The position numbers and the translations under genes are program-made. Under the pieces are notes generated by a model. The model saw only the letters and a program-made list of their open reading frames with translations, did no database searches and was not told where the DNA came from. Shown piece after piece: positions 1 to 8,682 of a stretch of DNA of 64,000 nt (its first letter is position 1; every line of letters begins with the position of its first letter). This DNA comes from Ewingella americana (lineage in GTDB: Bacteria; Pseudomonadota; Gammaproteobacteria; Enterobacterales; Enterobacteriaceae): contig NZ_RCZD01000005.1 in the NCBI RefSeq assembly GCF_006438725.1, positions 1-64,000 on the forward strand, read 5' to 3'.

Positions 1-215
1 TGATGGCAGACATCTTTGATGGATAAATCACGCAACAACCCCATCATCAGGATGAGCCATACAGCCTGCTCAGCAGGCAGACGACGCCTGCGAATACTGG
101 CCTTCTGGCAGGCAGTCAGGGCCTGGTGGATCCAGAGAGGGTCAAGTGAACGTGAAAAGGCATCGATCTCAGAGGAGAAAGCATCAACAACAAAATCCAT
201 GTCATCTTCAGACAT
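1..215 (-). CDS. IS4-family transposase, N-terminal part (runs off the window)
   Basis: Reading leftward from ATG at 215, 71 codons are open and continue off the edge. The translation begins MSEDDMDFVVDAFSSEID and carries DPLWIHQAL, RRRRLPAEQAVW and LMMGLLRDLSI, the N-terminal signature of IS4-type DDE transposases that precedes the catalytic domain. The catalytic residues lie outside the window, so it cannot be judged whether the enzyme is active. The start codon abuts the T-run of a strong hairpin at 220-249 that would terminate or mask transcripts entering from uvrA. A GGA at the 3' edge of the stem is the only visible ribosome-binding candidate. Confidence 0.82.
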   Translation of the reverse strand, partial: MSEDDMDFVVDAFSSEIDAFSRSLDPLWIHQALTACQKASIRRRRLPAEQAVWLILMMGLLRDLSIKDVCH

Positions 216-249
216 AAAAAATCCGGGAACAGAAGGCTGTTCCCGGATT
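216..249 (-). terminator. Terminator-like hairpin directly upstream of the transposase start
   Basis: A perfect 13 bp stem, AATCCGGGAACAG at 220-232 paired with CTGTTCCCGGATT at 237-249, has a 4-base loop. On the minus strand it is followed at once by a run of T that ends at the transposase ATG. Read this way it is an intrinsic terminator. It probably stops readthrough from uvrA and also hides the GGA that could serve as ribosome-binding site. Comparable fold-back protection is known for IS10 and IS50. Its role here is inferred. Confidence 0.7.
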
Positions 250-335
250 GTCTCTTACTGGCAGGATCGTTCAAGTACTCTTAAACGATCGGCATTAACC
301 CGAAGGTGGCGTTTTTTATGGGCGAAACCAAAGCA

Positions 336-3191
336 TTACGCCGACTTCTTCGCCTTCTGCTTATGGTGTTCAAGCAGCGGTTTCAGGAAGCGTGCGGTGT
401 GCGACTCTTTGCATTCAGCCACGGTTTCCGGCGTACCGGCCACCAGGATTTCGCCACCGCCGCTGCCGCCTTCCGGCCCCAGATCGACAATCCAGTCTGC
501 GGTTTTAATCACGTCCAGATTATGCTCAATCACCACGATGGTATTGCCCTGATCGCGTAACTGATGCAGGACCGCCAGCAGTTGCTGAATATCGGCAAAG
601 TGCAGGCCGGTCGTCGGTTCATCGAGGATATACAGCGTCTGGCCAGTACCGCGCTTGGACAGCTCACGCGCCAGTTTCACACGCTGGGCTTCACCACCCG
701 ATAGCGTGGTGGCTGACTGGCCGAGACAGATGTAGGTCAGGCCGACGTCCATCAGGGTTTGCAGCTTACGCGCCAGTGCAGGAACGGCGTCGAAGAAATC
801 ACGGGCCTCTTCAATGGTCATTTCCAGCACTTCGTGAATACTCTTGCCCTTGTATTTAATCTCCAGCGTTTCGCGGTTATAGCGTTTGCCACGGCACTGG
901 TCGCACGGTACGTAGATATCCGGCAGGAAGTGCATCTCGACTTTGATCACGCCATCGCCCTGACAGGCCTCGCAGCGCCCGCCTTTGACGTTAAAGCTGA
1001 AACGCCCAGGGTTGTAGCCGCGCGCACGCGATTCCGGCACACCGGCAAACAGTTCGCGCACCGGCGTGAAAATACCGGTGTAGGTCGCCGGGTTGGAACG
1101 CGGCGTACGGCCAATCGGGCTTTGGTCGATATCGATGACTTTATCGAAATGCGCCAGACCGTCGATTTCGCGATAAGGCGCAGCTTCGGCCAGCGTCGCA
1201 CCGTTCAACTCGCGCTGTGCCAGCGGGAACAGGGTGTCGTTAATCAGCGTGGATTTACCCGAGCCGGACACGCCGGTAATACAGGTAAACAGGCCGACCG
1301 GCAGCGTTAGCGTGACATCTTTCAGGTTATTGCCCTTGGCGCCGGAAAGCTTCAGTACTTTCGTCGGGTCAGCCGGTACGCGATGTTCCGGCAGAGCGAT
1401 TTCACGTTTGCCACTGAGGAACTGCCCGGTCAGCGACTCCGGTACTGCCATGATCTGATCAACGGTCCCTTCAGCGACGACATGACCGCCGTGTACACCG
1501 GCACCTGGCCCGATATCAATCACGTGATCGGCAGCGCGGATGGCGTCTTCGTCATGCTCAACCACAATTACCGTGTTACCCAGATCACGCAGGTGGATCA
1601 GGGTCTCCAGCAGACGTTCGTTATCACGCTGATGCAGGCCGATAGACGGTTCGTCCAGCACGTACATCACGCCCACCAGCCCGGCACCAATTTGGCTCGC
1701 CAGGCGGATACGCTGGGCTTCGCCGCCAGAAAGCGTTTCCGCCGACCGTGACAGCGACAGGTAATTCAGGCCGACGTTAACCAGGAATTTCAGGCGGTCG
1801 CCGATCTCTTTCATCACTTTTTCGGCGATCTGCGCACGCTGACCGGTCAGCTTCATATTGCGGAAGAAGTCCAGCGCGTGGCCGATACTGTAATCGGAAA
1901 TCTCCGGCAGCGTGGTCTCTTCAACAAACACGTTGCGGGCTTCTTCGCGCAGGCGTGTGCCTTTACAGGAAGAGCAGGAGCGGTTGCTGATGTACTTCGA
2001 CAGCTCTTCACGTACGGCGCTTGATTCCGTCTCTTTATAACGGCGCTCCATGTTGTGCAAAACGCCTTCAAACGGATGACGGCGAATCGAGGTGTCACCG
2101 CGATCGTTAATGTATTTAAACTCGATGGTGTCCTTGCCGGAACCTTGCAGGATGGCGTATTTCACATCGTTGCTCAGATCGTTGTACGGCGCTTCCACAT
2201 CAAATTTATAGTGCTCACCCAATGAGCGCAGCATCTGGAAATAGTAAAAATTACGGCGATCCCAGCCACGGATGGCGCCACCGGCCAGCGACAGCTCAGG
2301 GTTTTGCACCACGCGTTCCGGGTCGAAGAACTGTTGCACGCCCAGACCGTCACAGGTCGGGCAGGCACCGGCCGGGTTGTTGAACGAGAACATGCGCGGT
2401 TCAAGCTCACTCATGCTGTAGCCGCAAATCGGACAGGCGAAGTTGGCGGAGAACAACATTTCGGCGGCTTTCGGGTCATCCATGTCGGCGACTACGGCGG
2501 TACCACCGGAGAGCTCCAGCGCAGTTTCGAAAGATTCTGCCAGACGCTGCGCGATGTCTTCGCGCACTTTAAAGCGGTCAACCACCACTTCGATGGTGTG
2601 CTTTTTCTGTAGCTCCAACTTTGGAGGATCAGAAAGGTCGCAGACTTCGCCATCGATACGTGCCCGGATGTAGCCCTGCGCCGCCAGATTTTCCAGCGTT
2701 TTGGTGTGCTCGCCTTTGCGATCTTTGATAATGGTCGCCAGCAGCATCAGGCGTTGGCCTTCGGGCTGCGCCAGAACGTTGTCCACCATCTGGCTGACGG
2801 TCTGCGCCGACAACGGCACATTGTGATCAGGGCAGCGTGGCTCACCCACGCGGGCAAACAGCAGGCGCAGGTAGTCGTGGATCTCAGTAATGGTACCGAC
2901 GGTGGAACGCGGGTTGTGCGACGTCGATTTCTGCTCAATAGAAATAGCCGGAGAGAGACCTTCGATATGGTCGACGTCCGGTTTTTCCATTAAAGATAAA
3001 AATTGGCGGGCATAGGCAGACAGCGACTCAACGTAGCGGCGCTGGCCTTCTGCATACAGAGTATCAAACGCCAGTGAAGATTTGCCTGAGCCCGATAAGC
3101 CGGTGACAACAATCAGTTTGTCGCGCGGGATAATCAGGTTGATATTCTTGAGATTATGGGTGCGTGCGCCCCGAACTTCGATCTTATCCAT
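336..3191 (-). CDS. uvrA: UvrA, excinuclease ABC subunit A
   Basis: Damage-recognition ATPase of nucleotide excision repair; works as a dimer with UvrB. At 951 residues it is slightly longer than the E. coli protein (940) through a basic tail ending KQKAKKSA. Visible features are two ABC ATPase modules, with Walker [10 protein letters not shown] at residues 31-39 and GVSGSGKST near 640, two LSGGEAQR signatures, and zinc-finger cysteines CPICG...CPTCDG and CEACQGDG...CDQCRG. It is divergent from ssb with a shared LexA box at 3334-3349, as in E. coli. Its 3' terminator hairpin has been split by the insertion sequence at 297/298. Confidence 0.98.
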   Translation of the reverse strand: MDKIEVRGARTHNLKNINLIIPRDKLIVVTGLSGSGKSSLAFDTLYAEGQRRYVESLSAYARQFLSLMEKPDVDHIEGLSPAISIEQKSTSHNPRSTVGTITEIHDYLRLLFARVGEPRCPDHNVPLSAQTVSQMVDNVLAQPEGQRLMLLATIIKDRKGEHTKTLENLAAQGYIRARIDGEVCDLSDPPKLELQKKHTIEVVVDRFKVREDIAQRLAESFETALELSGGTAVVADMDDPKAAEMLFSANFACPICGYSMSELEPRMFSFNNPAGACPTCDGLGVQQFFDPERVVQNPELSLAGGAIRGWDRRNFYYFQMLRSLGEHYKFDVEAPYNDLSNDVKYAILQGSGKDTIEFKYINDRGDTSIRRHPFEGVLHNMERRYKETESSAVREELSKYISNRSCSSCKGTRLREEARNVFVEETTLPEISDYSIGHALDFFRNMKLTGQRAQIAEKVMKEIGDRLKFLVNVGLNYLSLSRSAETLSGGEAQRIRLASQIGAGLVGVMYVLDEPSIGLHQRDNERLLETLIHLRDLGNTVIVVEHDEDAIRAADHVIDIGPGAGVHGGHVVAEGTVDQIMAVPESLTGQFLSGKREIALPEHRVPADPTKVLKLSGAKGNNLKDVTLTLPVGLFTCITGVSGSGKSTLINDTLFPLAQRELNGATLAEAAPYREIDGLAHFDKVIDIDQSPIGRTPRSNPATYTGIFTPVRELFAGVPESRARGYNPGRFSFNVKGGRCEACQGDGVIKVEMHFLPDIYVPCDQCRGKRYNRETLEIKYKGKSIHEVLEMTIEEARDFFDAVPALARKLQTLMDVGLTYICLGQSATTLSGGEAQRVKLARELSKRGTGQTLYILDEPTTGLHFADIQQLLAVLHQLRDQGNTIVVIEHNLDVIKTADWIVDLGPEGGSGGGEILVAGTPETVAECKESHTARFLKPLLEHHKQKAKKSA

Positions 3192-3333
3192 TCATCATTC
3201 CCGGATTAACTTGATAGCTCACCATGCCGGTGACCGTCTATAAATCTGGTATTGCTGCGGTCAGCGAATCGGGCACAGAGAAGAACGTAACGCGCAATTA
3301 TGACACAAATCACAGTCTATGCCACCTCAAAAC

Positions 3334-3349
3334 CTGAATGTATATCCAG
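3334..3349. promoter_or_regulatory. LexA (SOS) box between uvrA and ssb
   Basis: Read on the minus strand, the 16-mer CTGGATATACATTCAG fits the LexA pattern CTG-N10-CAG. With its flanks it differs from the E. coli uvrA/ssb SOS box (TACTGTATATTCATTCAGGT from memory) at only two positions. It lies 143 bp upstream of the uvrA start and 128 bp upstream of ssb, so it can control both divergent promoters. Confidence 0.85.
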
Positions 3350-3387
3350 TACTCGATGTAACGGGTGTCGGGTTGCTAAACATTTTC

Positions 3388-3419
3388 TGATTCCGTATTG
3401 CAGGTATGATACGGAATCA
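3388..3419. repeat. Perfect 11 bp inverted repeat in the ssb leader
   Basis: TGATTCCGTAT at 3388-3398 is repeated in inverted form as ATACGGAATCA at 3409-3419, with a 10-base spacer. It sits between the LexA box and the ssb start codon, about 60 bp before the ATG. It could be an operator or a leader hairpin; no T-run follows, so it is not an obvious terminator. Confidence 0.5.
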
Positions 3420-3477
3420 TCGCGTGCTAAAATTCCTCGTTTATACTGTATAGAATTTAACTCATCGGAGAGTCCAC

Positions 3478-4047
3478 ATGGCCAGCAGAGGCGTAAACAA
3501 AGTCATTCTTGTAGGGAATTTGGGTCAAGACCCGGAAGTCCGCTACATGCCTAACGGCGGTGCCGTTGCCAACATTACTCTGGCAACCTCTGAAAGCTGG
3601 CGTGACAAAGCCACCGGCGAACAGAAAGAAAAAACGGAATGGCACCGTGTAGTGCTGTTCGGCAAACTGGCTGAAGTGGCTGGTGAATACCTGCGTAAAG
3701 GCTCTCAGGTTTACATCGAAGGCGCATTGCAGACCCGTAAATGGACCGATCAGGCTGGCGTTGAAAAATACACCACCGAAGTGGTGGTTAACGTGGGCGG
3801 CACCATGCAGATGCTCGGCGGCCGTGCCGGCGGCGGCGCACCAGCAACGGGTGGCCAGGCTTCAGGCGGTCATGATTCTCAGAGCGGTCAGGGCGGTCAG
3901 GGCGGTTGGGGTCAACCTCAGCAGCCACAAGGCGGCAGCAACCAGTTCAGCGGCGGTCAACAATCGCGTCCTGCCCCACAGCAGAACAACGCGCCAGCGC
4001 AAAGCAATGAACCCCCAATGGATTTCGACGACGATATCCCGTTCTGA
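3478..4047 (+). CDS. ssb: Single-stranded DNA-binding protein SSB
   Basis: Tetrameric protein that coats single-stranded DNA during replication, recombination and repair. The 189-residue product starts [20 protein letters not shown]. It has the OB-fold over roughly residues 1-112, then a Gly/Gln/Pro-rich flexible linker (repeats of [10 protein letters not shown] type), and the conserved acidic tip MDFDDDIPF that recruits partner proteins. It is similar in length to E. coli SSB (178), with a slightly longer linker. Its start is preceded by CGGAGAGTCC, a good ribosome-binding site. It is divergent from uvrA and ends at a strong hairpin at 4081-4110. Confidence 0.98.
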   Translation: MASRGVNKVILVGNLGQDPEVRYMPNGGAVANITLATSESWRDKATGEQKEKTEWHRVVLFGKLAEVAGEYLRKGSQVYIEGALQTRKWTDQAGVEKYTTEVVVNVGGTMQMLGGRAGGGAPATGGQASGGHDSQSGQGGQGGWGQPQQPQGGSNQFSGGQQSRPAPQQNNAPAQSNEPPMDFDDDIPF

Positions 4048-4080
4048 TGGGTTGGCCTTCGGGCATCAATGTTAGAACAA

Positions 4081-4110
4081 ACACAAAGCCCCGAAAGGGG
4101 CTTTGTGTTA
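4081..4110 (+). terminator. Intrinsic terminator of ssb
   Basis: ACACAAAGCCCC pairs with GGGGCTTTGTGT around a GAAA tetraloop, 34 bp after the ssb stop. GAAA is a stable loop. The stem's A/T-rich outer part makes it able to work in both directions. Confidence 0.85.
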
Positions 4111-4264
4111 TGCAGCGTTTAACGTTTTCAGCATCTCAAACCGTCCTCACAGCCCCAAACACCCATCGCTACATCTGCGCACCAGACTGGTTCATTGCGC
4201 CGAATTCACGCCTTGTTTTAGCGCAATGTTTTCCGTTCTGGCGTAACGCCAATTTACCTTAAGA

Positions 4265-4274
4265 TTGTATACAA
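4265..4274. promoter_or_regulatory. TTGTATACAA palindrome upstream of hpxO
   Basis: This perfect 10 bp palindrome lies 70 bp upstream of the hpxO start. Its form resembles operators of GntR-family regulators, and a GntR-type regulator (HpxS) controls hpx genes in Klebsiella. No such regulator gene is in the window, so the assignment is a suggestion only. Confidence 0.35.
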
Positions 4275-4344
4275 GGCTTTGGCGGTAATTCCCCGTTGTG
4301 GTACAGAAATTGCTTTTTCCTTGTGAGGCTTCAAGGAGAAATAC

Positions 4345-5502
4345 ATGAAAGCGATCGTGATTGGTGGCGGTATTGGCGGTACATGTGCGGCGATTGCGCT
4401 GAAGCGTTTTGGTATCGAGACTGCGGTATACGAGGCAGTAAAAGAGATCAAACCGGTGGGGGCGGCGATTTCCATCTGGCCAAACGGCGTGAAATGCCTG
4501 AATTATCTCGGCATGAAAGACGCGTTGCGTGAGCTTGGTGGACAGATGCGCTACATGGCGTACAAAGAGTATCAGCACGGCCAGACCATGACGCGTTTTA
4601 GTATGGATCCACTGATTCAGAGCGTCGGTGAACAGCCGTATCCGGTGGCACGCGCTGAACTTCAGTCGATGCTGCTCGATACCTATGGTCGCGATAGCGT
4701 GCAGTTTGGCAAGCGGGTGACGCATGTCGAAGAGTCCGCTGACAGCGTGACCGCCTGGTTTGACGATGGCACCTCCGCGACCGGTGATTTGCTGATCGCA
4801 GCCGACGGTACGCACTCCATTATTCGCCAGCACGTTTTGGGCTTCGCTCCCGAGCGCCGCTATGCCGGTTATGTGAACTGGAACGGGCTGGTCGACATCG
4901 ACGAAAGTATCGCCCCTGCCGATCAGTGGACCACCTTCGTCGGTGAGGGTAAACGCGTTTCCCTGATGCCGGTAAGTGGCAACCGATTCTATTTCTTTTT
5001 CGACGTGCCGCTGCCGAAAGGTTTGCTGCAAGACCGCGCCACGGTACGCGAGGATTTACAGCGCTATTTTGCGGGTTGGGCGGCACCGGTGCAGAAACTG
5101 ATCGGCCTGATCAACCCGGAAACCACCAACCGCGTGGAAATCCACGACATCGACCCCTTTATGCAACTGGTCAAAGGCCGAATTGCGCTGCTGGGCGATT
5201 CCGGTCACAGCACCACGCCGGACATTGGGCAGGGCGGCTGCGCGGCGATGGAAGATGCGGTCGTGCTGGCGAATATGCTGCAAACCAATTCTCTGGGCAT
5301 TGAAGATGCGTTGCTACGGTATCAGGAAAAGCGGGCAGACCGCGTGAAGGATTTAGTGCTGAAAGCGCGTAAACGCTGCGACGTCACCCATGGCAAAGAC
5401 ATGGCAGTCACCGGGCAATGGTACGAGGATCTGAAACAGGAGACCGGCGAACGTATTCTTTCCGGCATGTGCGACACTATTCTGGGCGGGCCGCTTGAAT
5501 AG
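4345..5502 (+). CDS. hpxO: FAD-dependent urate hydroxylase HpxO
   Basis: Flavoprotein monooxygenase that converts urate to 5-hydroxyisourate using NADH and O2, the entry step of urate breakdown. The 385-residue product begins with the Rossmann motif IGGGIGG (residues 6-12). It carries AADGTHS (around 152) and GDSGHSTTPDIGQGG (around 283), the flavin-binding motifs of this class. Large blocks match Klebsiella HpxO from memory, for example VYEAVKEIKPVGAAIS and GYVNWNGLV. AAGGAGA precedes the ATG. It stands alone: the other hpx purine-breakdown genes are not beside it. A hairpin at 5518-5545 ends the transcript. Confidence 0.9.
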   Translation: MKAIVIGGGIGGTCAAIALKRFGIETAVYEAVKEIKPVGAAISIWPNGVKCLNYLGMKDALRELGGQMRYMAYKEYQHGQTMTRFSMDPLIQSVGEQPYPVARAELQSMLLDTYGRDSVQFGKRVTHVEESADSVTAWFDDGTSATGDLLIAADGTHSIIRQHVLGFAPERRYAGYVNWNGLVDIDESIAPADQWTTFVGEGKRVSLMPVSGNRFYFFFDVPLPKGLLQDRATVREDLQRYFAGWAAPVQKLIGLINPETTNRVEIHDIDPFMQLVKGRIALLGDSGHSTTPDIGQGGCAAMEDAVVLANMLQTNSLGIEDALLRYQEKRADRVKDLVLKARKRCDVTHGKDMAVTGQWYEDLKQETGERILSGMCDTILGGPLE

Positions 5503-5517
5503 CGCTGAAAGACGATG

Positions 5518-5545
5518 TCTAAAAGCCCCTGTGCGGGCTTTTAGA
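5518..5545. terminator. Bidirectional terminator between hpxO and the next convergent gene
   Basis: TCTAAAAGCCC at 5518-5528 pairs with GGGCTTTTAGA at 5535-5545. The A-rich and T-rich arms let it serve both hpxO and the leftward gene, whose last codons overlap it. Confidence 0.8.
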
Positions 5546-6026
5546 ACACAAATTTTGTCCCTTTCACCACAATCTGCGCAAACTGTAAATGATGCATAAA
5601 CTCGCGTAAAATCAGCAGCGTCGCGGCGAAGTCATTGCCGTCGGGGATGCCTTCGAAGCGGGCGGGGTGGCCGTTGATCACCAGGGCCAGGCGGTCAAAT
5701 GTGCGCTCGACGGCATCGACTGACAGTGGCATGGATTCATTTTCTGCAACGCCAGCCAAGCGTGCAATAGCGCGGATATCGTTGTCGTTGCTCACCAGTC
5801 TGGCACCCGCGGGAATATCATGACGGACGCGCATGATCTCATCTTCGACCACCATAATGGCCGTTTCCATTTCCTCCGGCGTTGGCGGCGTGTGACGGAA
5901 ATACCCCAGCGAGGTCAGTTGGGAACCTAGCGTTAACAGCAGCTGCGTCACGTCGCCGTTTTCTTTGCGCACCGTCACCTTGGTCTGTTCGCTGCCAATA
6001 TGTAATAAAACCGTCGATGAGGTCAT
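5541..6026 (-). CDS. Uncharacterised protein, 161 aa
   Basis: Not recognised. The ATG at 6026 (MTSSTVLLHIGSEQTKVTV) is preferred over the longer frame starting at 6110, because AAAGGTG lies four bases before it and the upstream residues look non-coding. The N-terminal LLHIGSEQTKV faintly recalls the phosphate-1 loop of actin-like ATPases, but this is too weak to name a function. No membrane segment or signal peptide is seen. It lies 97 bp downstream of a tautomerase-family gene on the same strand and may be co-transcribed with it. Confidence 0.6.
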   Translation of the reverse strand: MTSSTVLLHIGSEQTKVTVRKENGDVTQLLLTLGSQLTSLGYFRHTPPTPEEMETAIMVVEDEIMRVRHDIPAGARLVSNDNDIRAIARLAGVAENESMPLSVDAVERTFDRLALVINGHPARFEGIPDGNDFAATLLILREFMHHLQFAQIVVKGTKFVF

Positions 6027-6123
6027 ATGCACCTTTGTCTGAGTATGGGGCAGCGAGAGATCGGGGTACTCGGGTCCATCCCGATGAGGCAATTCTCGTG
6101 CACGGTTCATTCAGGCTTTACCC

Positions 6124-6504
6124 TCAGGCGTACTGCGCTTCGCCGTTGCCGAATGACCAGTTCTCTTTCGGGACTTCAACCAGACTGATAAACACATCTT
6201 CGAGACGCATCCCGGTTTGCTCGTGAAGACCATAGGCCACCGCGTGATAAAAGGCTTTCTTCATCTCCAGCGTGCGGCCACTGTTGAGGGTCAACTGGAC
6301 GATAATGCAGTTCTGTGTGCGCTCAATCCCGAGGTAGTCGGGAGAGATCATCATCTCTTCGGGGGTATGTTCGGCGAAAATAATAAAACGGTCATTTTCC
6401 GGCACATTAAGGTGGCTTCTTAACGCGTTATAAATCACGTCACCGATGGCTTTACGGAAGGTGCTGGGTTTGCCTTCAATCATATCAACGCGAACTAATG
6501 GCAT
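6124..6504 (-). CDS. Tautomerase-family protein
   Basis: Small protein of the tautomerase superfamily. The mature chain would start at Pro (MPLVRVDMIEGKP...), the N-terminal proline being the catalytic base after removal of Met. At 126 residues it belongs to the longer members, similar to malonate semialdehyde decarboxylase or cis-CaaD-like proteins, rather than the 60-70 residue 4-oxalocrotonate tautomerases. The substrate cannot be deduced. It precedes the 161-residue unknown gene and follows an EamA transporter on the same strand, with a hairpin at 6540-6569 in the gap. Confidence 0.8.
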   Translation of the reverse strand: MPLVRVDMIEGKPSTFRKAIGDVIYNALRSHLNVPENDRFIIFAEHTPEEMMISPDYLGIERTQNCIIVQLTLNSGRTLEMKKAFYHAVAYGLHEQTGMRLEDVFISLVEVPKENWSFGNGEAQYA

Positions 6505-6539
6505 GGTTCATCCTTAAAAGAGTGCTTAATGAATGCAAC

Positions 6540-6569
6540 GGCGTGCGGGTCTTGGTTGCGCCGCACGCC
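6540..6569. other. Hairpin between transporter and tautomerase genes
   Basis: GGCGTGCGG at 6540-6548 pairs with CCGCACGCC at 6561-6569 around a 12-base loop. There is no T-run on the minus strand, so it may slow rather than end transcription from the EamA gene into the tautomerase gene. Confidence 0.4.
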
Positions 6570-6633
6570 CTGTCAGGTATGAACAATTCAGGCGTTAAAG
6601 TCTAGCTGAATTTTCCGGCCCTCACATTCTGAC

Positions 6634-7542
6634 TCAGTTCAGCACTTTTTCTGTTTTGTGAAAAATCCCCAGCCACCCAGGTCTGGCAAACATCACCAGA
6701 TTGCCCAGCAGGATCATCCCCAGGCCGATGACGGCGTTGGTATGCCACTGGTAGCCTTCACCAAACGTCGAGACGGTCAGGGCAACCAGCGGGAACAGCA
6801 GTGTGCTGTAGGCGGCCTGACTGGCACCGATACGCCCGACCAGGCTGAAGTAAATTCCGAATGCCAGCACGGAGCCGAATACCGACAGATAAACCAGCGA
6901 GCCGAGGTATTGCGGCGTCAGGTCGATGGCGAATGACGCGCCCTGAGCCAGGCTCAGTACTCCCATCACCGCCGTGCCGTAAAACATCGCGTAGGTGTTG
7001 GTGGAGAAAACATCCAGGCTGCGCTGTTTGTGGCGGGTGCTGATCATATTGCCGAGCGAGAAGCCGTAAGTGCCGAGCAGACTCAGGCCAATGCCTTTGA
7101 GTAATTCCGGGGCGATGTGTGCAGCCGTTAAATCATGCCAGAACAGTGTGACAATACCCGCCATGCCAAGCAGCGCGGCAGGAATAAACGTTGGGCTGAG
7201 TTTCTGGCGGAAGAACAACATGCCGTTGATGGCGTTGAACAGCACCGACATCGAAAAAATTACCGACTCCAGCCCGCTGCTGATGTACGACGCCGCGTGG
7301 TAAAAACAGTAGAAGTTGAAGCCGAATACACAACAGCCCTGCGCGATACAGAACAGGTGATCGCGCAGCGGCAAGCGGCGCAGGCGGCGTGTTGCCAGCA
7401 GCGCAACCAGCATAATGATCGCCGCCAGCAGGAAGCGGTAGAAAATGGACACCGGAACAGGCACATCACCTTGTTGCAGGTAGATGGCAAACCAGGTGGT
7501 GCCCCAAATCAGGATCACAGAAATATATAACAGCGCGTTCAT
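6634..7542 (-). CDS. EamA-family (drug/metabolite superfamily) transporter
   Basis: Inner-membrane protein of 302 residues with about ten hydrophobic segments in two EamA repeats (roughly residues 5-135 and 150-290). The N-terminal ALLYISVILIWGTTWFAIY is typical of this family, which exports amino acids and metabolites; the substrate is unknown. The basic C-terminus HKTEKVLN would be cytoplasmic. It is divergent from an AraC-type regulator at 7735, the usual arrangement for a regulator and its target, so the AraC protein probably controls it. Confidence 0.88.
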   Translation of the reverse strand: MNALLYISVILIWGTTWFAIYLQQGDVPVPVSIFYRFLLAAIIMLVALLATRRLRRLPLRDHLFCIAQGCCVFGFNFYCFYHAASYISSGLESVIFSMSVLFNAINGMLFFRQKLSPTFIPAALLGMAGIVTLFWHDLTAAHIAPELLKGIGLSLLGTYGFSLGNMISTRHKQRSLDVFSTNTYAMFYGTAVMGVLSLAQGASFAIDLTPQYLGSLVYLSVFGSVLAFGIYFSLVGRIGASQAAYSTLLFPLVALTVSTFGEGYQWHTNAVIGLGMILLGNLVMFARPGWLGIFHKTEKVLN

Positions 7543-7734
7543 GGCATTACTCAGTAATAGAAAACAACGGGTTGGGTAGAAGTATCCCTAAAATCCTCGC
7601 TCGCTGCTTTCAGCCCCTTGCTGCCGGTTGCATATTCTTGCGCTTTTTTTTGCCCCGCCGGGCAGCAACATCTGGCTGTAAGGCCCACTCAAACGGTACA
7701 CTGGCGCTCTTTATTCACTCAGACGGTACGCGAT

Positions 7735-8604
7735 ATGACCAAGGGATATCAGGCTTTCGAAACGCTCAGGAAGCACAACGCTGTGCTGCATGACAGCGTG
7801 GAGCTGGGCTCTGGCATTCAGCTCGCGGCCTGGTCGAATAAAAATGACTGCGTGACGCAGGAAAATCCTGATCACCATACTCTGAGTCTGTATGTCGCTG
7901 ACGGCTACGAAACCTACCACAAGACGCGCGCGGGCTGGCGCAACGGCGGCGGGCCGGACCGTTTCTGCATCATGCCCAAAAACAGCATGTCGAGCTGGGA
8001 TGTGCGCGATGATCTCTCTTTCGTGCATCTGTATTGCAGCGATCAGCATCTGCGGCATCTGGTAGAACAGACCTGGGAGCGCAGCCCGGCCAGCATCCAG
8101 CTGGAAGAGCGCACGTTCGCTGAAGATCCGCAGATAACGCTGCTTTATCGCCAGTTTTTACTGAGCAGCCAGTGGCAGGAAAACAGCAATCATCTGATGC
8201 TCAGTAGCGCAACCACGTTACTGATGGCGCATCTGGTAAAAAATTATACGCATCTGCAATGGTCGCTGCCGACGGTGCGCGGCGGCCTCTCTCCGACGGT
8301 GCTTAATCGGGTCAAAGAGTATATTCACGTCAACTTGTCTCAATCGCTGTTGTTGGCCGAACTGGCCGCTATTGCGGGGCTGAGTGAGTTCCATTTTGCC
8401 CGCATGTTCAAACAGAGTATGGGACTGGCTCCCCATCAATACGTGATGAATGCACGGCTGATCCAGGCCGAAAATCTGCTGCGCAACAGCGCGCTGGATA
8501 TCACCGCCATCGGCCTTGAATGCGGTTTCAGCTCCACCAGTCATTTCAGTAACCGTTTTAAAGCCATGCGCGGTATGACGCCGACGGCGCTACGGCAAAA
8601 ATAA
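7735..8604 (+). CDS. AraC-family transcriptional regulator
   Basis: DNA-binding regulator of 289 residues. The C-terminal ~100 residues hold two helix-turn-helix motifs: LLLAELAAIAGLSEFHFARMFK followed by the second, ending GLECGFSSTSHFSNRFKAM, with the family's closing GMTPTALRQ. The N-terminal ~180 residues form an effector-sensing domain with no clear match. I chose ATG 7735 (MTKGYQAFETL) rather than the frame start at 7618, because the extra 39 residues look non-coding. It is divergent from the EamA transporter, its probable target. Confidence 0.88.
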   Translation: MTKGYQAFETLRKHNAVLHDSVELGSGIQLAAWSNKNDCVTQENPDHHTLSLYVADGYETYHKTRAGWRNGGGPDRFCIMPKNSMSSWDVRDDLSFVHLYCSDQHLRHLVEQTWERSPASIQLEERTFAEDPQITLLYRQFLLSSQWQENSNHLMLSSATTLLMAHLVKNYTHLQWSLPTVRGGLSPTVLNRVKEYIHVNLSQSLLLAELAAIAGLSEFHFARMFKQSMGLAPHQYVMNARLIQAENLLRNSALDITAIGLECGFSSTSHFSNRFKAMRGMTPTALRQK

Positions 8605-8682
8605 CCCGCACGCAAAACCTCATTCCCCCTGTCTTTATTCAGTGCTAGCTTATGATTCATTGATCGTTAATGAGCCTGAACC

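Larger units (their letters stand above)
1..297 (-). mobile_element. End of an IS4-family insertion sequence (partial)
   Basis: The window opens inside an insertion sequence whose transposase reads leftward off the edge. The element's right-hand boundary can be placed at about 297. Read on the minus strand, it starts with TAATGCCGATCGTTTAAG, which resembles the terminal inverted repeat of IS4 as I remember it. Just outside, 298-317 is the remaining half of a stem-loop terminator belonging to uvrA. The left end and the full target duplication are outside the window. Confidence 0.8.

Noticed and set aside
4192-5031. 279-codon minus-strand frame over hpxO
   Set aside because: Antisense to a clearly identified urate hydroxylase; no independent evidence.
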